Positions 41,018 to 53,720 are shown, counted from the stretch's first letter. The stretch is DNA of 64,000 nucleotides from Eremophila alpestris peregrina (GCA_009792885.1 WMCF01000014.1:10125924-10189923), one strand, 5' to 3'. Notes: a model not told the origin generated them from the sequence alone. Made by a program: numbers and translations.

Positions 41018-41101
41018 CTTCACTGTGGCTGTTGGTCGTGGTGCAGGAGGAGCAGCTGGTGTTGTAACAAGATCTCTGACTACATTAATCTGTTGTCCAG
41101 C
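41018..41101 (-). CDS. Candidate internal exon, Ala/Pro/Thr-rich
   Basis: An 84-nt minus-strand segment open in phase 0 at both ends. It begins after an AG (catatgtcacag) and ends AAG before GTGAGACC, a strong splice donor. The peptide starts AGQQINVVRDLVTT and continues with a Pro/Ala run ending in RPTATVK. The Ala, Pro and Thr codons vary at the third base (CCA GCT GCT CCT CCT GCA), unlike a simple repeat, which favours real coding. The acceptor's pyrimidine tract is only moderate. Composition suggests a flexible linker, either intracellular or a mucin-like stalk. It has no neighbour closer than several kb. Its phase fits the candidate at 28430-28506. I do not recognise the protein. Confidence is moderate because decoy splice pairs are common. 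Confidence 0.42.
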
Positions 41102-41689
41102 CTGTGACATATGAGGGTTTTCATCTCAAAGAGGTGGCTAAACATCCAATACGCCAGTGCTGGCTGAAGGCAAGCCCAGTGTGGCATTTTCTGCCGTGTG
41201 ACAGTGAGCAGGGGTGGCTGCAGCCCAGAGGAGCAGGCAATGGGCACTGCTCCTCTCCTGCCGTCGTTTGTCTGGGAAGAGAGCTTTATTTATTCAGTCC
41301 TACCCTTCTTTATTGTTCAGGGGAAGAGAGAGGGAGTAAGAGGAGCAGTGTGTGGCACACTGCTGAGTCCTCTACTGTCCTTCTTGTTCCTTTTACCAAA
41401 TTATTAGTAAATTATTACAGACCAAATATAGATCAAATTTTCTACAGCTAATCCTCCTTTACCCACAGGGAGGTAGAAACAGCAGCACTGCAGTCCTATT
41501 GATTCTGGTCTCACCGCAGGCAGTGCCGCTGGGAACCACTCCTCTCACAGCACCCATGTACCACTCATACCACTGAGTACAGAAACCTGCTCCCTGCTTT
41601 CCCTCAGCAGCAGAAAGAGGCAGAAATGATGGCAGAACTCACTCTGAATTTCAGAAAAGGCTGAAACCTATCTGTTGGCATAGAGAGAG

Positions 41690-41895
41690 AACCAGGAAAC
41701 AGGAACACCTGTGTTGCATAGCTTTGGGCAGGTCAATTATCCCATCTCCAGTGAAATTCTCTTTTGCATAAGGTATGAATAACAATACTCAATTTACCTT
41801 GCAGGGGTGTTACAGAGCCTGCAGTTAATTTTTTTCACAGTGTTTGTGGTATGCAAAACCCTAAATGAGTGCAAAGCATTATTGCGATTTAATTT
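41690..41895 (+). mobile_element. Ancient MIR-like SINE or L3-type LINE tail
   Basis: The order of words matches an old SINE core and tail. CTTTGGGCAGGTCAATTATC is followed by CCCATCTCCAGTGAAATTCT, then AATAACAATACTCAATTTAC, GCAGGGGTGTTACAGAGCCT, and finally GAGTGCAAAGCATTATTG. In the consensus these are the 'ttgggcaagtcactt', 'cccatctgtaaaatggggataat', 'acctacctcacaggggtgttgtgag' and 'tgcaaagtattatt' blocks. The tRNA-like head is not clear here. Substitutions throughout point to great age. Confidence 0.5.
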
Positions 41896-42539
41896 TATTG
41901 AGGGTTAAATGTTGGTGACGTGCCCAGCTGAGCAGTTGCTGGCAGTGAGCGAGGCAAGTGACCAGCAGCAAGCATGTCTAGCAGCAAGCAATGGATAAAA
42001 AAGGAAAATGGCACCAACTTACTTCAGTCATACCTATTTTTTCCCCTCTCTTACCACTGAACATTTCCCAATAAGCAGATGGAGTTGATCAAAATACCAA
42101 ATTGGAACTCTCTGGTTTAATAAACGTACATTTTACTGTTCAAAAGGTAAATAAAGGCTAATGACACGAAGATTTGTCTTGCAGAAGAGTGAAGGAGTGG
42201 AAGTTCCTCCAAACATGCCCTGTGAATGGTCCTTAAATAATGGTCCTTTCACAAACAGACCATACCTGATTAGTTAGGTGGCAGATTTTTCACTGGGTTG
42301 GTAGCATACCAAGGCTCCTGGTTCCTCCACGTTTCATGCTATTGCTGTTGAGGGGTTTGCACTGGATTAAAAATCTGGATGAAAATCGCTTGGACAAGGT
42401 TGGTACCTCATGGCAGCAGCACGAGCCAGGGGATGAGCAGGGGCTGTGTGCAGGGGTGTGCTCCTGGGTTTGAAACGTGAGTCAGTGCCAGACTACAGCG
42501 TGTCTGTGTTAGAGCTGTGTAAGAGAGGCACGGACAGCG

Positions 42540-42790
42540 TGCAGGATTTCTCGGCCTCGCTCTAATCCCATGGGAAATGGGGGCTTCCCAGTGGTGGGGT
42601 CACTCTCAAGTGCCAGCGCTCCAGAGGGCTTCTCCTTGCCCCTCGGCGTCCCAGGCGTGTTGTTACTGCCCGCTCACTTTCGCTCACTTTTATTAGGTGT
42701 GAAATGCAGACGCTTGTTCTAATTACCGCTGGTAGACGATAGCACAATTGAGTAACAATCTTCTGCTAATCGGGGCTAACTTCTGCCCTC
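42540..42790. promoter_or_regulatory. CpG-retaining noncoding patch
   Basis: CpGs are clustered (CTCGGCCTCGCTC, CCCTCGGCGTCCCAGGCGTG, CGCTCACTTTCGCTCAC), then TCTAATTACCGCTGG and AGCACAATTGAGTAACAATC. A direct repeat CGCTCACTTT occurs near 42672 and 42682. The TAATTACC and AACAAT words suggest homeodomain and SOX binding. The open frame at 42562-42747 on the minus strand starts without an ATG and has no splice support. Confidence 0.22.
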
Positions 42791-43091
42791 GGAAAATATT
42801 GCACTCCAAGCATGGTGGAGACAGGTATTCCAACAGAGAGGAAGGATTTGATCCACACTTTCTCTGTATTTGTTAATTCAGCGTCTTTGGTCTGTGAGTG
42901 TCCTGAGAGACAGGTCCAGAGGTCAGCAAAGCAGGAAAGGATCTTTACATTGTCTTCTTTAAAGCTTTGGATCAAAGTCTGCATCGTACCCTTATTCTTG
43001 TTACATTTGAAAACTTTGCTTGGCCCTGGAATTTTTTCAGGGTTTTTTTCCCCTCTCTTCACCAGCTCCAAAAGCTGCCATAGTCACTTAC

Positions 43092-43145
43092 CCAAAAAGA
43101 GTGATAGTATTAGCTCCACAGTTAATTTCTCATTTAGTGGTGTTT
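43092..43145 (-). CDS. Candidate 54-nt exon with excellent splice sites
   Basis: On the minus strand the segment lies between gaaattgttattttcag and TTTTGG|GTAAGTGAC, both close to consensus. Only one of three frames is open. It uses the first two bases to finish a codon, then reads TPLNEKLTVELILSLFL and leaves one base, so it keeps the frame if skipped. The hydrophobic end is odd for a linker. Its entry phase fits the exit phase of the 53.6-kb candidate (joining would form a Glu codon), but it does not fit the 41.0-kb candidate next downstream. It may be a cassette exon or a decoy. Confidence 0.22.
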
Positions 43146-44383
43146 CTGAAAATAACAATTTCTGCAAGAAAAGAAATGGTAGACATGCAACATATGCTGC
43201 ACATGATCTTAATTTATTGCCTTTTTTGAAAAAAAAAATTGTAGTATGAAATTTAGGGGACTAATCTCAAATCCTGTGGAATTCATGGCACAATGCCAGT
43301 TCATTTGAAAGAGTCCTGTATTTGTCCCTAAATCTTACAAGTCCTTAACTACACTTTGCTTTCTCACATGCCACTCACCTTTAAGATGATACTCCTTTTT
43401 TGGCATTATTAATTATCATTATTGTTGTTGCTGTTATTATTCCAGGAAATCTGCATGGGAGGAACGCTGAAATCAGGTTTAAAAATAGCATTTTCATGTC
43501 CTCCTACTCACTGTACTTTGTGCATAGAATGCCTTTTATAAATGCAGACTTGCTGCTTGGCTAGATAAAAGAAACTGTCACTTGATTTCCATAACGAAGT
43601 CATTCCCAGGAGGATTTCATTGTTTTAGCAATAAAATTTTTCTTAAAGGCCTTTTATTTTGCTTGAAAAAGATAACAGAAATGAACTTCTGAGTGGTTAT
43701 AGCACAAAACAATTAGAAGAAAGCAAGACTGTCTTGATTTGATGTAAGGAGATTTGTATGTGTATGAATTCCCTTTCATGTAAGATGAGAATGAATTCCC
43801 AACTGAAAATCAAGTTAGAAACACCCCCCAACAACCTTACCCAAAACACTTTTTCCCACCTTGCTCACAGACATGACATATCTTTATCAGGACTCTCCTG
43901 CATAAATTTGGTCATATCCTGGAGTTCAGCCCTATTTCAAAAGGCACTTGCGTAACTTCTGATTCAGATACTTTCCTGAATTAGAGGCAGTCAAGGATAA
44001 TGATTGCCAATTACTACAGTGCATTAATTTTGTTACCAGGTATGCTTGTATTCCTGGGGAGGAATGATCTCTGCAGGCTGTACTTGAGGCTGAGCACACC
44101 CTGAAGCAGGGACGGTGCTTTGGCTGTGGGTGCACACCCCGTGGATGGAGCACAGTGCAGGCACAGTCCCTCCTTGCTCACATGCACCATGCTGCCCTGG
44201 CCTCTCTCACCACTTCTCCAGCATTTCTCACCCCTTCTCTCAGCTGCTCTGTGTCTCATGCCAGCATGACGTTCCTTTTCTCTGAATGCTGAACGTGCTA
44301 AAGCTTGTCAGAATTACGGCATCAGAAAAGATGCAGAAAGCATATCCAGTAAATGAAAGGTCCTACTGCTTGTATTTAGGTGG

Positions 44384-44400
44384 TTTTTTTTTTTTTTTTT
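44384..44400. repeat. T17 homopolymer
   Basis: Seventeen T followed by AAAGGGGGACCGGGCC. Confidence 0.9.
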
Positions 44401-44639
44401 AAAGGGGGACCGGGCCTGTCTCTCATTTGGACCTATTTTGAGCCATGCTTGCATTTTCCTAAGTGTGAATAAATGCAATTACCACTTCAGGTACCTTAGA
44501 AAACCTACCAGTGTAGGTAGATACACGCAATAAGAAGCAAAAGGGAATAGGAGAAAAAAAATGTTTTCTTTGTAGTCAGGAAAGTCTTTATGGATTTGGC
44601 ATCATACTTAAAATTGCATTGTATTAAAGAAGTGCAACA

Positions 44640-45210
44640 ATTTGAGAAATTATTATTTATAGGGAGATTTGTGAATTCAGGATGTGATATTCTGACTCAC
44701 CCGACAGCAAACATGTTTGCGCTCCGGCGGGTATGACTCACGCTGACATTTGTCTTAAGCGTGGCAATTGTTTTAGCCCTCTGCTTGGTGCAGGATGAAT
44801 GAAAGGGCTGAGCTCCACTGCTGCAGATTTACTATGTGCAGCCACCCTGGTAAATCGCAGGCTCAGCTGTGGAGTATTTCCTGTCACACACACACACGCA
44901 CACACACGTGCACAAACATACACGTGCGCAACCCCCTCCACCACCCCAGTAATGCTTTACTGCTAAATACTAGATTCATAGAAAGGAAATGCATAATTAC
45001 AGCGCTGCCTTTTGCACCACATAAAGCAGCCCACATCAAAAGATGTTCGTCATTAATGTTTCAACAGGTAATCTCTGGAATTACTGCCAAGTCGTGTTCC
45101 TGTTACTTAGCGCTCGGCGTCGAAATCGTTGAAATCTTTGTTGTAAGCCAGCGTAGTCATCTTAATCCTGCAGAAAAGTTAGTCAATAGTGCCTTTGTTT
45201 TCCAGCTCTG
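44640..45210. promoter_or_regulatory. Putative conserved enhancer with paired AP-1 sites
   Basis: Two TGACTCA sites (44693-44699 and 44734-44740) flank a perfect 14-bp palindrome GCAAACATGTTTGC (44707-44720), whose halves are forkhead-like. CpGs are kept (CGCTCCGGCGGG, and TTAGCGCTCGGCGTCGAAAT near 45108). Downstream lie homeodomain-like TAAT words (GTCATTAATGTTTCA near 45048). The region has little repeat apart from the CA tract at 44885. The composition looks like conserved noncoding DNA, but conservation cannot be tested here. Confidence 0.32.
44885..44930. repeat. Interrupted (CA)n microsatellite
   Basis: CACACACACACACGCACACA, then CACGTGCACAAACATACACG. The interruptions create CACGTG E-box words at two places. 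It lies inside the putative enhancer region. Confidence 0.85.
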
Positions 45211-48200
45211 TATCACGTTGCAGTGCAGAGCAGAAGACGTGGCAGCACTGGATGGAAGCAGGGAGAAGGTTAAGGGTGTGCTATGGGCTGGCTTCCTAAG
45301 GAAGCGAAGCTCACGTGGTGGCATTGTTTGTGCCTGTGCCCCTGTGTGTCCCCCAGCCTGGCAACTGGTGTAGGTCGGGTCCTCCTCAGCCCTGCGTGCT
45401 GCACAGGTAGAGGAGAGGGGGAAGCTGCTCCCTGAAGACTTTGTGTAAGTAGCAGATGAATAGCTCTGGGCATCTGTGGCTGAACCCAGTGAGGCAAAAG
45501 GCCATGGCCCAAACTCAAATCTTACTGGCACCGGGGAGTTGGTACCACGGGCATCTCTTGGAATTACTGCTGCCACCAGAGATCAAGCCTCTTCTCTAGT
45601 TTTCTGGGTTGTAGCATTAACAGTCTTCTTCAGGAGGTTTTGTCTCTGACTATTTAAAATACTGCAGTTAAACAGAATCTCAGCCATTGCTTTTGGAGCT
45701 GCTACTGTTTGCAGCTCACATCATTTGAATTCTCCCTTCAACACCATCTTTGCAGGAGAGCTGTGGCCGTTGTATGAGAAGTGTCCGTACGTGTTCTGAA
45801 GGCCCTTGAGCTTGCTGTCATCTGTAGCAACTTAATAGGGTGCTGCAGTTCTTCAAGTGTGCAGGAGGCTCACTGTCTCCACTCAGGGCTGGGCTGCATT
45901 TTTTGCATAATAGCTTCCATAAAAGAAAAAGAGAAATATTTATGTCATGTAACAGAAGCATCCAGAGTGGTTATTTTTATTGCTTATATCTGCTCAACAT
46001 TACTGGCTCTCAGCCTGAATTATTATGGACCATTTGCATTCTTTTCTCAATCTCTTCTGCTCAGAAGACCTGTAGAAATGGCTGTGTTATAAACACGCAG
46101 GCAACAGAGTTGTTTTTACTTTAAACCTCTGTATGAGAATGAAGGCATCTTAAGAGAAATGTAGATCTGTGTTGAAATTTCCTCCCCTCTACCAGTATTC
46201 CTGTTTTGATAGCCACGAAAGAGTGGCAAACGGGGGGTGCTGATGTGAATAAGGTGATGAATTCTTATTAAGGACACAATTGACATCTGATAGGAGGTAT
46301 TTGTGAGGTATTTTTCTTCTTATAGGTCTGCACTGTTGCTGCTTAGACAAAACAACCTGAGCAAGCTCCTCTTAGTTTTCACCTGGTGGCATTGGGTGTT
46401 GCACCTGCAGCCCACCTCTTGACTTGCTATTTTAATACCTTATGCTGCACTCTCTTTCTGGGGGAAAATCCCATGGTACTTAGAAACGAAGGCCACTAAG
46501 AGAAGCACAAGGTTAAGCACAGTCTAACCCCAAGTCTTTTTGGAAACACTGGGTGTTATTGAAGTACAAATAAGGAGTCTGGTTGTGGTTGCTGTTATTT
46601 GTGTAAAAGTGATGTCTCTGAGGTCCTAGTTAGACTTATGTTTGTACTGTAATTAGGCATCATCTAAATGTAGAGTGTGATTTTGAGCTGTTCTGCATTT
46701 TTTCCTAAGTACTACTGTGGTGATGAACCTTCATCTCTTTTCCAATCACTTGTTCAAAGGTGTTGAGGTTAGGGAAGGAGTAACAGGCAGTGGAGACGGC
46801 TCTGGGAGCAAAGTTGCTTCCATGGTTTCCAGATGAAAAGGTTTGGAAGGGCAGATGAGTCCAGTGAGTATGGCTGAAAACTCTCAGTCTGTTAGCATAG
46901 GCTGATGCTAAAATGAGGGGTGGTTTACCTGAGCCTTAAGTCGTGAAAAATACCTGCTCTGGCTGAAGCAATGATGAATAATGGTCTTTGGATTGACTCT
47001 CGGGACACCAGTTTCTAGATGACTCACAGCTAATGTGAGCTGTGCAGAATCAGTGGCCATCTCCAGTAGTGGCTCCTGCACTGGAGGGTGTGAGCTGCAG
47101 CCTTGCCCTTTCAGCCCCAGATGCTGCTTCTTGTCTCTGTATTGTTTGCAGACCGATGTTCCTGTCCTGCACTCTCCCTCTGAGTAAGCACTCATGTTGG
47201 AGATGCTTTTCACACAGGAAAGATGTGCTGGGCTGGCATGTCCCATCTCTGTTCACAGAGTTGAGTAAGGCAACATACATGTGCTTCCCTCTGCTACAAG
47301 TTGTGGGGCAGAAAGGATTGCTTCCTTGTCTGAGCCCCATGATGTGCATGCTGTTTTGCTGGTTTAGGACCTGCAGGATATGAAAAGTGCTAACAACTTG
47401 ATTTACTGTTCCCATGCACCCAGCTACAATTGTTCACCCTGCACAAATTGGGTGTAACACCTTGTGAAGTGTGGACCACATTCAAAGCCATGAGAAATGT
47501 TTGTTTACATGACAAAGCCATGGAGGATCCAGCTTCAGATGAGGAATGGATGCTAAACAGAATTTAGAGTGATGCCTGCCTGTTTTATGCTAACAAAACC
47601 TCTTTTGTCCTAAGGAGATATTGCTTCACCATAACATTAAAGTAGGCATAATTGGGATTTAAGTAATTTTTACACTAGCAGAACATCAGCAGCAGTCTTT
47701 GTACACTAGACAAAATGTCAGAAGCCTTTCAGATGGGCAAAGTTTGGCATGGCTGGTGTAAAGAAGCTTTTATTAACTTGAAATCTAAAAGATAGTAAGT
47801 TCTTGGTTGGTTTGTGGTTTTTGGTGGGGTTTTTAAAATTTTTTTTGTTTCCATTAGAATATTTTCTCATTGTGTAAAGTCAGCTAAACCTGTTGAAAAT
47901 GATTTAGAAGTTTTTTTCCTGACATGATAGATGATACACACATTAGGTAATTGAAATCATGCACGCTCCAGGAAGATAAAACCTCGCCTTTCCCATTTGT
48001 GGTGAGGCAGGATTGAACCTGTCTAAAACTATTGCATGTAGAGGGAGAATAAAGCAGGAAATTAATTACAGTTTTGTTTGAGTTGAAGGATTAGTTGGGG
48101 GATAATAGTGAACAACGAAACAACTTGGGCACAAGGCTGCTGTCTCTTAAACACTTTTATTATCTTACGCTGATTTGTGAATTAGGGAAACCAAATTATG

Positions 48201-51195
48201 TCATGCAAGAGAGCAAGGGATGACAATTAAAAACCTGCAGGAAAGGACTAGTAAAACAGTAATCTCTCACTGCCTGATCTTCAAAGCAAGATGGGAGAGC
48301 ATGACCTTTTCTTGGAATAAATACAGGATATTGCACGTAGCCAACTTCTGGTTTTCAGGTTTTGCCAATTTGCAGTTGCTCACTTGTACTACAGTCCTTA
48401 TTTGCTGATTGCCCTGGGGTCCAATTCTAGTCTCAAAATACTCCCAAGAAGTACTTCCATGTTCTTTGATTTGAGATCTGTTCATGTCTCAATTACACTT
48501 CTAATCTGTCAGCACAGTGTCCTTTTAGCTCTCAAAGACAGGGCTGTGCTGTGATAGTTGAGTAACCATAATGCTGTGGGGCCATGAAAAACAGCTTCCT
48601 TAGTAACACTTCCCATTTACAGCGGAGTTGTGATCGGTAACCGTGTTTGTGGTAATGACTTGTTGGTCATGTTGAAACTTCAGTCACAAAGTCTGGATAA
48701 GACCTAATTGTCCTGCAAAACAGCTTTCTCTGCTGGTCCCTCCAAGTTATGACTGTTTTACATGTTCCATGAAGAGCATGTCATCAGAGCCCATCAGATC
48801 TGCAGAACAAAAGGATTGTCCCAAATAGGGACTGAGTGCTCTGCTCTTCAGGTGAGGGTTGTGCTTCAAGAAGAAGCATCTCTTCATGCATCCTGAATTT
48901 TGTGCTGTGCTATCTTTAAATCTTAAGTATAAAAGTGCCTGGGAACATTTGCAGGCAGACATGCCTTGGCTCTAACAGAGTGAAATGCCTATGGATAAGG
49001 TCAAATGAGCAAGTTGTAGCAAATTAAACTACTTTGTGAATTTATAGTGCATCATATGCTCCATAATAACTGGCTGTGTGCATGGTACAAAGGCACCCTG
49101 TGGTAAATACAAGGTCTCTTGCCCCGTTTTTGCCTGAGGTGTCAGCTTCCTTGCTTCATGTCATCTTTCCTGTGAAATGTGAGTGCATGGAGAAGGTACC
49201 TGCCCCAGGGCACCACCACTGCACTGTATTGCACAGGTGCTGCTTGTGGCTTCTTCCCATATCCCTGTGCTGGGGTCTGCAAGACACATTGCAGCAAGAT
49301 CACTGCATAGCTAGCGAGCAGCCTCACTCCTCATTCAGTGATCAAAGCCCTGGTTTGGGCAGTCAGAGCCTTGATAACTTGAACAGAATCAAAATCCTAA
49401 TCCCACTTGTTGAAGTTAAGGGAAGGACTTAGTCACTGACTGTGGTGGGTGTCAACCCAGGGTTACACACAGCTGACTCTCCAGGGAGGCTCACAGGAGT
49501 CTACCCAAGCAGAAGTTTGCAAGGAGTAAACTTCCCTGCTCTTACTAAGTATAATTGGAAGCCATCTATTTTTGTTGGAAATGTTAAATATTTTCTCATA
49601 GTCATTTGGACTCATTTGAAGGTTCCCCTGAATGCTGAATGACAAGAAATTAGGATTAAAAATGGCAACTTTTAGGATTGCCAAATTATTGGGGGAAAAA
49701 AACCCATAAATAATTTGCAAATGCTGAAATCTTTCATTTTAACACTTAGAAGCAAAATGGTTTCGATATTTTGAGCTGATGGAGTTTTTTTTTAGTTGTG
49801 AGATTCTCGTAATTTAAAGAAAACAATAAATGGTTTGAAAATTAATTGGTTTGGTTTTAAGCAAGGTTTCAAGGTTTTTTTAAAAAAGGTCTGTGTTATT
49901 TTTCTCTCTTTGGTCTGCTTTCTAAAGTTAAAAATCTTATGAGACCATGCCTGATGGTGTGTTTCTCTGTCAGATAAGCAGTGGAGTCCCACTTCAGTAG
50001 GGGAGAGAAGTTGTTGACCAAGTCTTGCAAGTGTAGCCAGGGCCTGGGTATCTGAAGGCTATTGAGGTAACAGTGCCTCTGTCACACAGGAGTTGTAGTT
50101 CCCAAGAAATTACTGTGTCTTAAACTGGGAAGATTTTTGTAACCGGTATCTTGCATTGCTACAGTCCATGCGGGAGAGGACAAAGACGCCTTGAGACTGG
50201 TGGTCACCATCAGCATCATTGCCAGGTGCCTGCCCAAGTCCAGCTTGGATGCAAGTTTACATACACTGCAGCATGAGGCTTAGCCTTTGCCAGTAAATCC
50301 AGGAGCAGTCTTACACCATAACTGGATCAGCTGGGCAGATACTGCTTTGGGCGTTGGAAGGTTTTGTTGTTGTTGCTTTGTACGTTCAACTGAAACAGTC
50401 ATAGGTGTAAGCTTCTTTTGAATAGCAACCTTTTTTTATCATTGCATTGTCTTCCCTCTGCTCTTCTACCCATGAACTGCACTTGTCCATCTGTCTGACT
50501 TGTTTCCTGCCTTCAAGTTATGTGAGATTCATCTGCATTCATGTGTAGCCCTCTAATCTGAGCTCAGTGTCTAGACTTGCTTTATGGAGAGAACCAGACC
50601 TTTCTAGAGAGTGAATCATTCTGTCCTAAACCAGATGCTTGATAGGTCAAATGAATAATTTTCTAGATTGTCTCGCTTCCTCCAACAAGTGAAGAGAGTT
50701 TACACTGTCTAAGGTGTAGAGTTTTGTTCTGCACTTGTTTTTGGTTTGAGGACATAGATTCCACCAAAAGGCTGGTATGGTGATCTGTGTGGCTGGGTGG
50801 GATCTGTGTGCACAAATCTTGAAGTGACGTGTGAAATGTTTGAGAAGCCTTACATTAAGGAGGTAGGAGATGTTGGTGGCACAAAGTGAAACTAAGAATT
50901 TAGGAAGCACAAGGAGATCATGGGAACCTGGCTTAAGAAAAAAATGTTCAATTTGGGGCCTGTGGAAATACAAACTGTATTTTAAGTGTTCTGTGTGGAG
51001 TTCAAATAAAAATGAAACCTAGAAGTTTCCTCAGACCCCAATAAAAAGGCTGAAGATAGTCTGATACCTTGTGTAGAAGGTAAAAAAAAAATTAAGAGTT
51101 GGTCCACAGTGAAATTTGGTCAAAAAATCTAAGAAAGAACCACACAACATTAAAAAACTATGAAAAACACTTCCTACTGAGGAACAGCAAGAATA

Positions 51196-51211
51196 TGTGT
51201 GTGTGTGTGTT
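51196..51211. repeat. (TG)n microsatellite
   Basis: About eight TG units. Confidence 0.85.
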
Positions 51212-53160
51212 TTGGATGCAGTACTCCTCTGTTATAATACTGCAGATAACCATGGAAATAGATAGGTGTTTGCATTCCCTTAGAGGAGTTTGTTGAGAAC
51301 AAAAATCTTCCTGTGTGGATCTCTCTGCACATTGTGGACATTGTTTGCAGATACTTCTCTAAACAGCAGCTCCCAAGTAGTTTTTTCTTTCTCTTGTTAC
51401 AGCAACAGAAGTATCCAAGAATTATTTTAATTATGTATCTGCTTCAGCAATTCTGAACTGGGTTTTAATTTTTTGTAATAATATGTACAGGGCAAATGAC
51501 TCTTCCTATCCTAGATCAGTGATTGCCATACACTGCACTGGAATCACCATCTTGGGAGCTCATTAAAAATGCATTTTCTTCAAGGAGATGTAGAAATCAA
51601 TTGTTCATTTGTTTAATGGCTCTATGGATTTTCCTCTTTTTGTTCCTTGCTTCCCTTTCTTACTTGGTTTTGCTTTTGTTTTACAGCTCTACCTTACTTT
51701 ATTTGAAAGAGGAAAGCCAGTGAGGACCTGTGAACAATCCAGCAGCTTCTGAAAAATCTTCATGCTAAAGGATAATCCAGAATTCCCTGAAGAAGAACAT
51801 AGTGAATGTTGTGAGTTCCTACTTCCAATTGTGTCTTTTGGGAGGTAGTATCTGCCCTGTAGTGTTTGGTCTCTTCCCTGTGATGCACTGAACACCAAAG
51901 ACTTGAATTTCTCTCTGTCATACTTTTTTTTTAATGGGTTTAAGGGAAGACTAGTGTTTGCTAAGGAAAGATGGTGGATTTCTTTTCCTTGGACTGCTAC
52001 AGGTATTTGTCATACTGCTATTGCTTTTTAGTTAAATATGTGAGCCTGCATTGGAAGGCCATGTGACTGTGTAGCCTGACAGGAATGAAAAATAGTATGA
52101 TAACAGTTAATGAATCTACAGGTCAGATTCAGGAGTTCTATGCATGTTTATACAATGGTTGAAATTATTTGACCACTTTCAAATTAGAGGAAAGCAAATG
52201 TAGTGATTCCTGACTCATATTCCAAACTCCTGTTGGTCAGTTTGTGATATTAGTTTGAGTATTTCCAATACAGTTGCTCCTCTCGGAGGTTTGTGTTCAT
52301 GGGAATTGGAATAGCACACCTTTCCAAGGGAAATACAGTCACTCAACTGAGATTTTGATTCAGCTGTGGCTTTAATAAAAGAAAATGTTCCCATGAGGGA
52401 TGGCTAAAGAGAAGGCATGAATATTTTTGTGTTCATTGTTTTTCTTATGAAGCTCACTGCTTTTCTGGGTTGAAATGGGCAAACAAGCAGATCAAATGTA
52501 AACATTCTCACAAAAAGAGTAAAACAAGAGTTCTCTGCCTGCCAGGTTTTGGAATAATCTTTACTTTTTTTCTTAAGAAAGAACCATGGGGATTTCCAAG
52601 TTAGGCAAGTTAGTGTTTAATTCTCATGCCCAAAGTATGCAGTGGTCCTCCAAGATGTTAGTAGTGATAAAACAAGCTTCAGATTCTTCCAGTTTGAGCA
52701 ACCTAGTTTGTGCACTTTCCATTAATGTGGTTTTTCTGGCATGCCTTCTGTCTCCCTCAAAGTGGGATGCCCTCCTTTGCTCTGCTTTTCCCTTTGGGTT
52801 CAGGCTTTGGGAAGCAGATTGAGACAGAGTCTAAGTGATGCTGCTTTCCCAAGAGCCAGTTGCAAAATAAGTATTAGAGAAGTCACTGAAAAATTTTTAT
52901 CATCTCTTGCCTCTCCCACCTACCTTGATCTACAGTGAAATAGTTAACAAAGCCAACATTTGGAATTGTTACTTACTAGTAATCATTAAGCTGCCAAGTT
53001 AGTAGTTCATTAAGATGAATAAGGGGCCTCTGAGTTGTGGAGCTTCTCACTGTCTGCAGATGTGGCCATATCAGCTTATTCCCACACTTTGAAAGGCTTC
53101 TTTAAAACCACAAGAGCTTACTTTGCATGCTGGCATCCTAGAACGGGAGAGGACAGCCTT

Positions 53161-53205
53161 AAATAATAATAGTAATAATAATAGTAATAATAGTAATAAT
53201 AATAA
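53161..53205. repeat. (AAT/AGT)n microsatellite
   Basis: A 45-bp run of AAT units with periodic AGT replacements, giving a higher-order pattern of about 9-12 bp. Confidence 0.9.
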
Positions 53206-53608
53206 ACCATCCTAGTGTGCAGAGCTGTTGGGATAACAGGAGATGTTTGTTCAAGATGTTGCAATCACCTCCACTGATTGCAACAGCAGCACCACCTCAG
53301 GTGAAGAAGAGCATTCCCTGGGTCCTGTAAGGTGTGTGGTGTGCCAGATCAGCCAGATAAACTGAAAGAGGCAATCATCAGCCATTACAGGGAATGAAAT
53401 ATCTGTTGAAGATGCTGTCGGTGTCATCATTACATTCTGCCCTGTCCTAAACGGTTTAAAATCAGCCCACTTAAAGCACAGTGTGATGTTCTGCTATTGT
53501 GGTGCCAAAACCCTGATTACACTCAGGAGACATGGGTTTGTGCAGAAAAAGCAGCACTCTTCTCCCCAGGTAGGGATGGGGAAAAGTGTTCTTGAAAATT
53601 GCTCTTAC

Positions 53609-53720
53609 CCTGGCATCCAGGACTGGTTCCTTTTGAGGAATCGTTTGGAGGTGATGGAGAGCCTTTTAGCAGTTCCTTGAGAGTGTATTTCATCACCTGG
53701 CTTCTGCTTGGAGGACACTG
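53609..53720 (-). CDS. Candidate internal exon, 112 nt, Ser/Pro/Lys-rich
   Basis: The minus-strand segment follows a strong acceptor (tagctgactgcctccttgcag) and ends at CCAGG|GTAAGAGC, a strong donor. In the preferred frame it starts QCPPSRSQVMKYTLKELLKG, continues through a Ser/Pro-rich stretch (SPSPPNDSSKG) and leaves one base. A second open frame (ending RFLKRNQSWMPG) competes, so the frame is unsure. If real, the peptide looks like a short helix plus a phosphorylatable disordered tail. The exit phase matches the 43.1-kb candidate. I recognise no family. Both could belong to one minus-strand gene spanning much of the window. Confidence 0.28.

Larger units (their letters stand above)
45211..53608. 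other. No recognisable gene
   Basis: Mostly AT-rich sequence with two microsatellites. Isolated splice-like words occur, for example TTTGT|GTAAGTAG at about 45444 after gtgctgcacag, giving a possible 44-nt plus segment. None is supported by phase partners. Confidence 0.5.

Noticed and set aside
45157..45576. 139-codon minus and 192-codon plus frames overlapping each other
   Set aside because: Mutually overlapping frames in a CpG-retaining region; a regulatory element explains the composition better.
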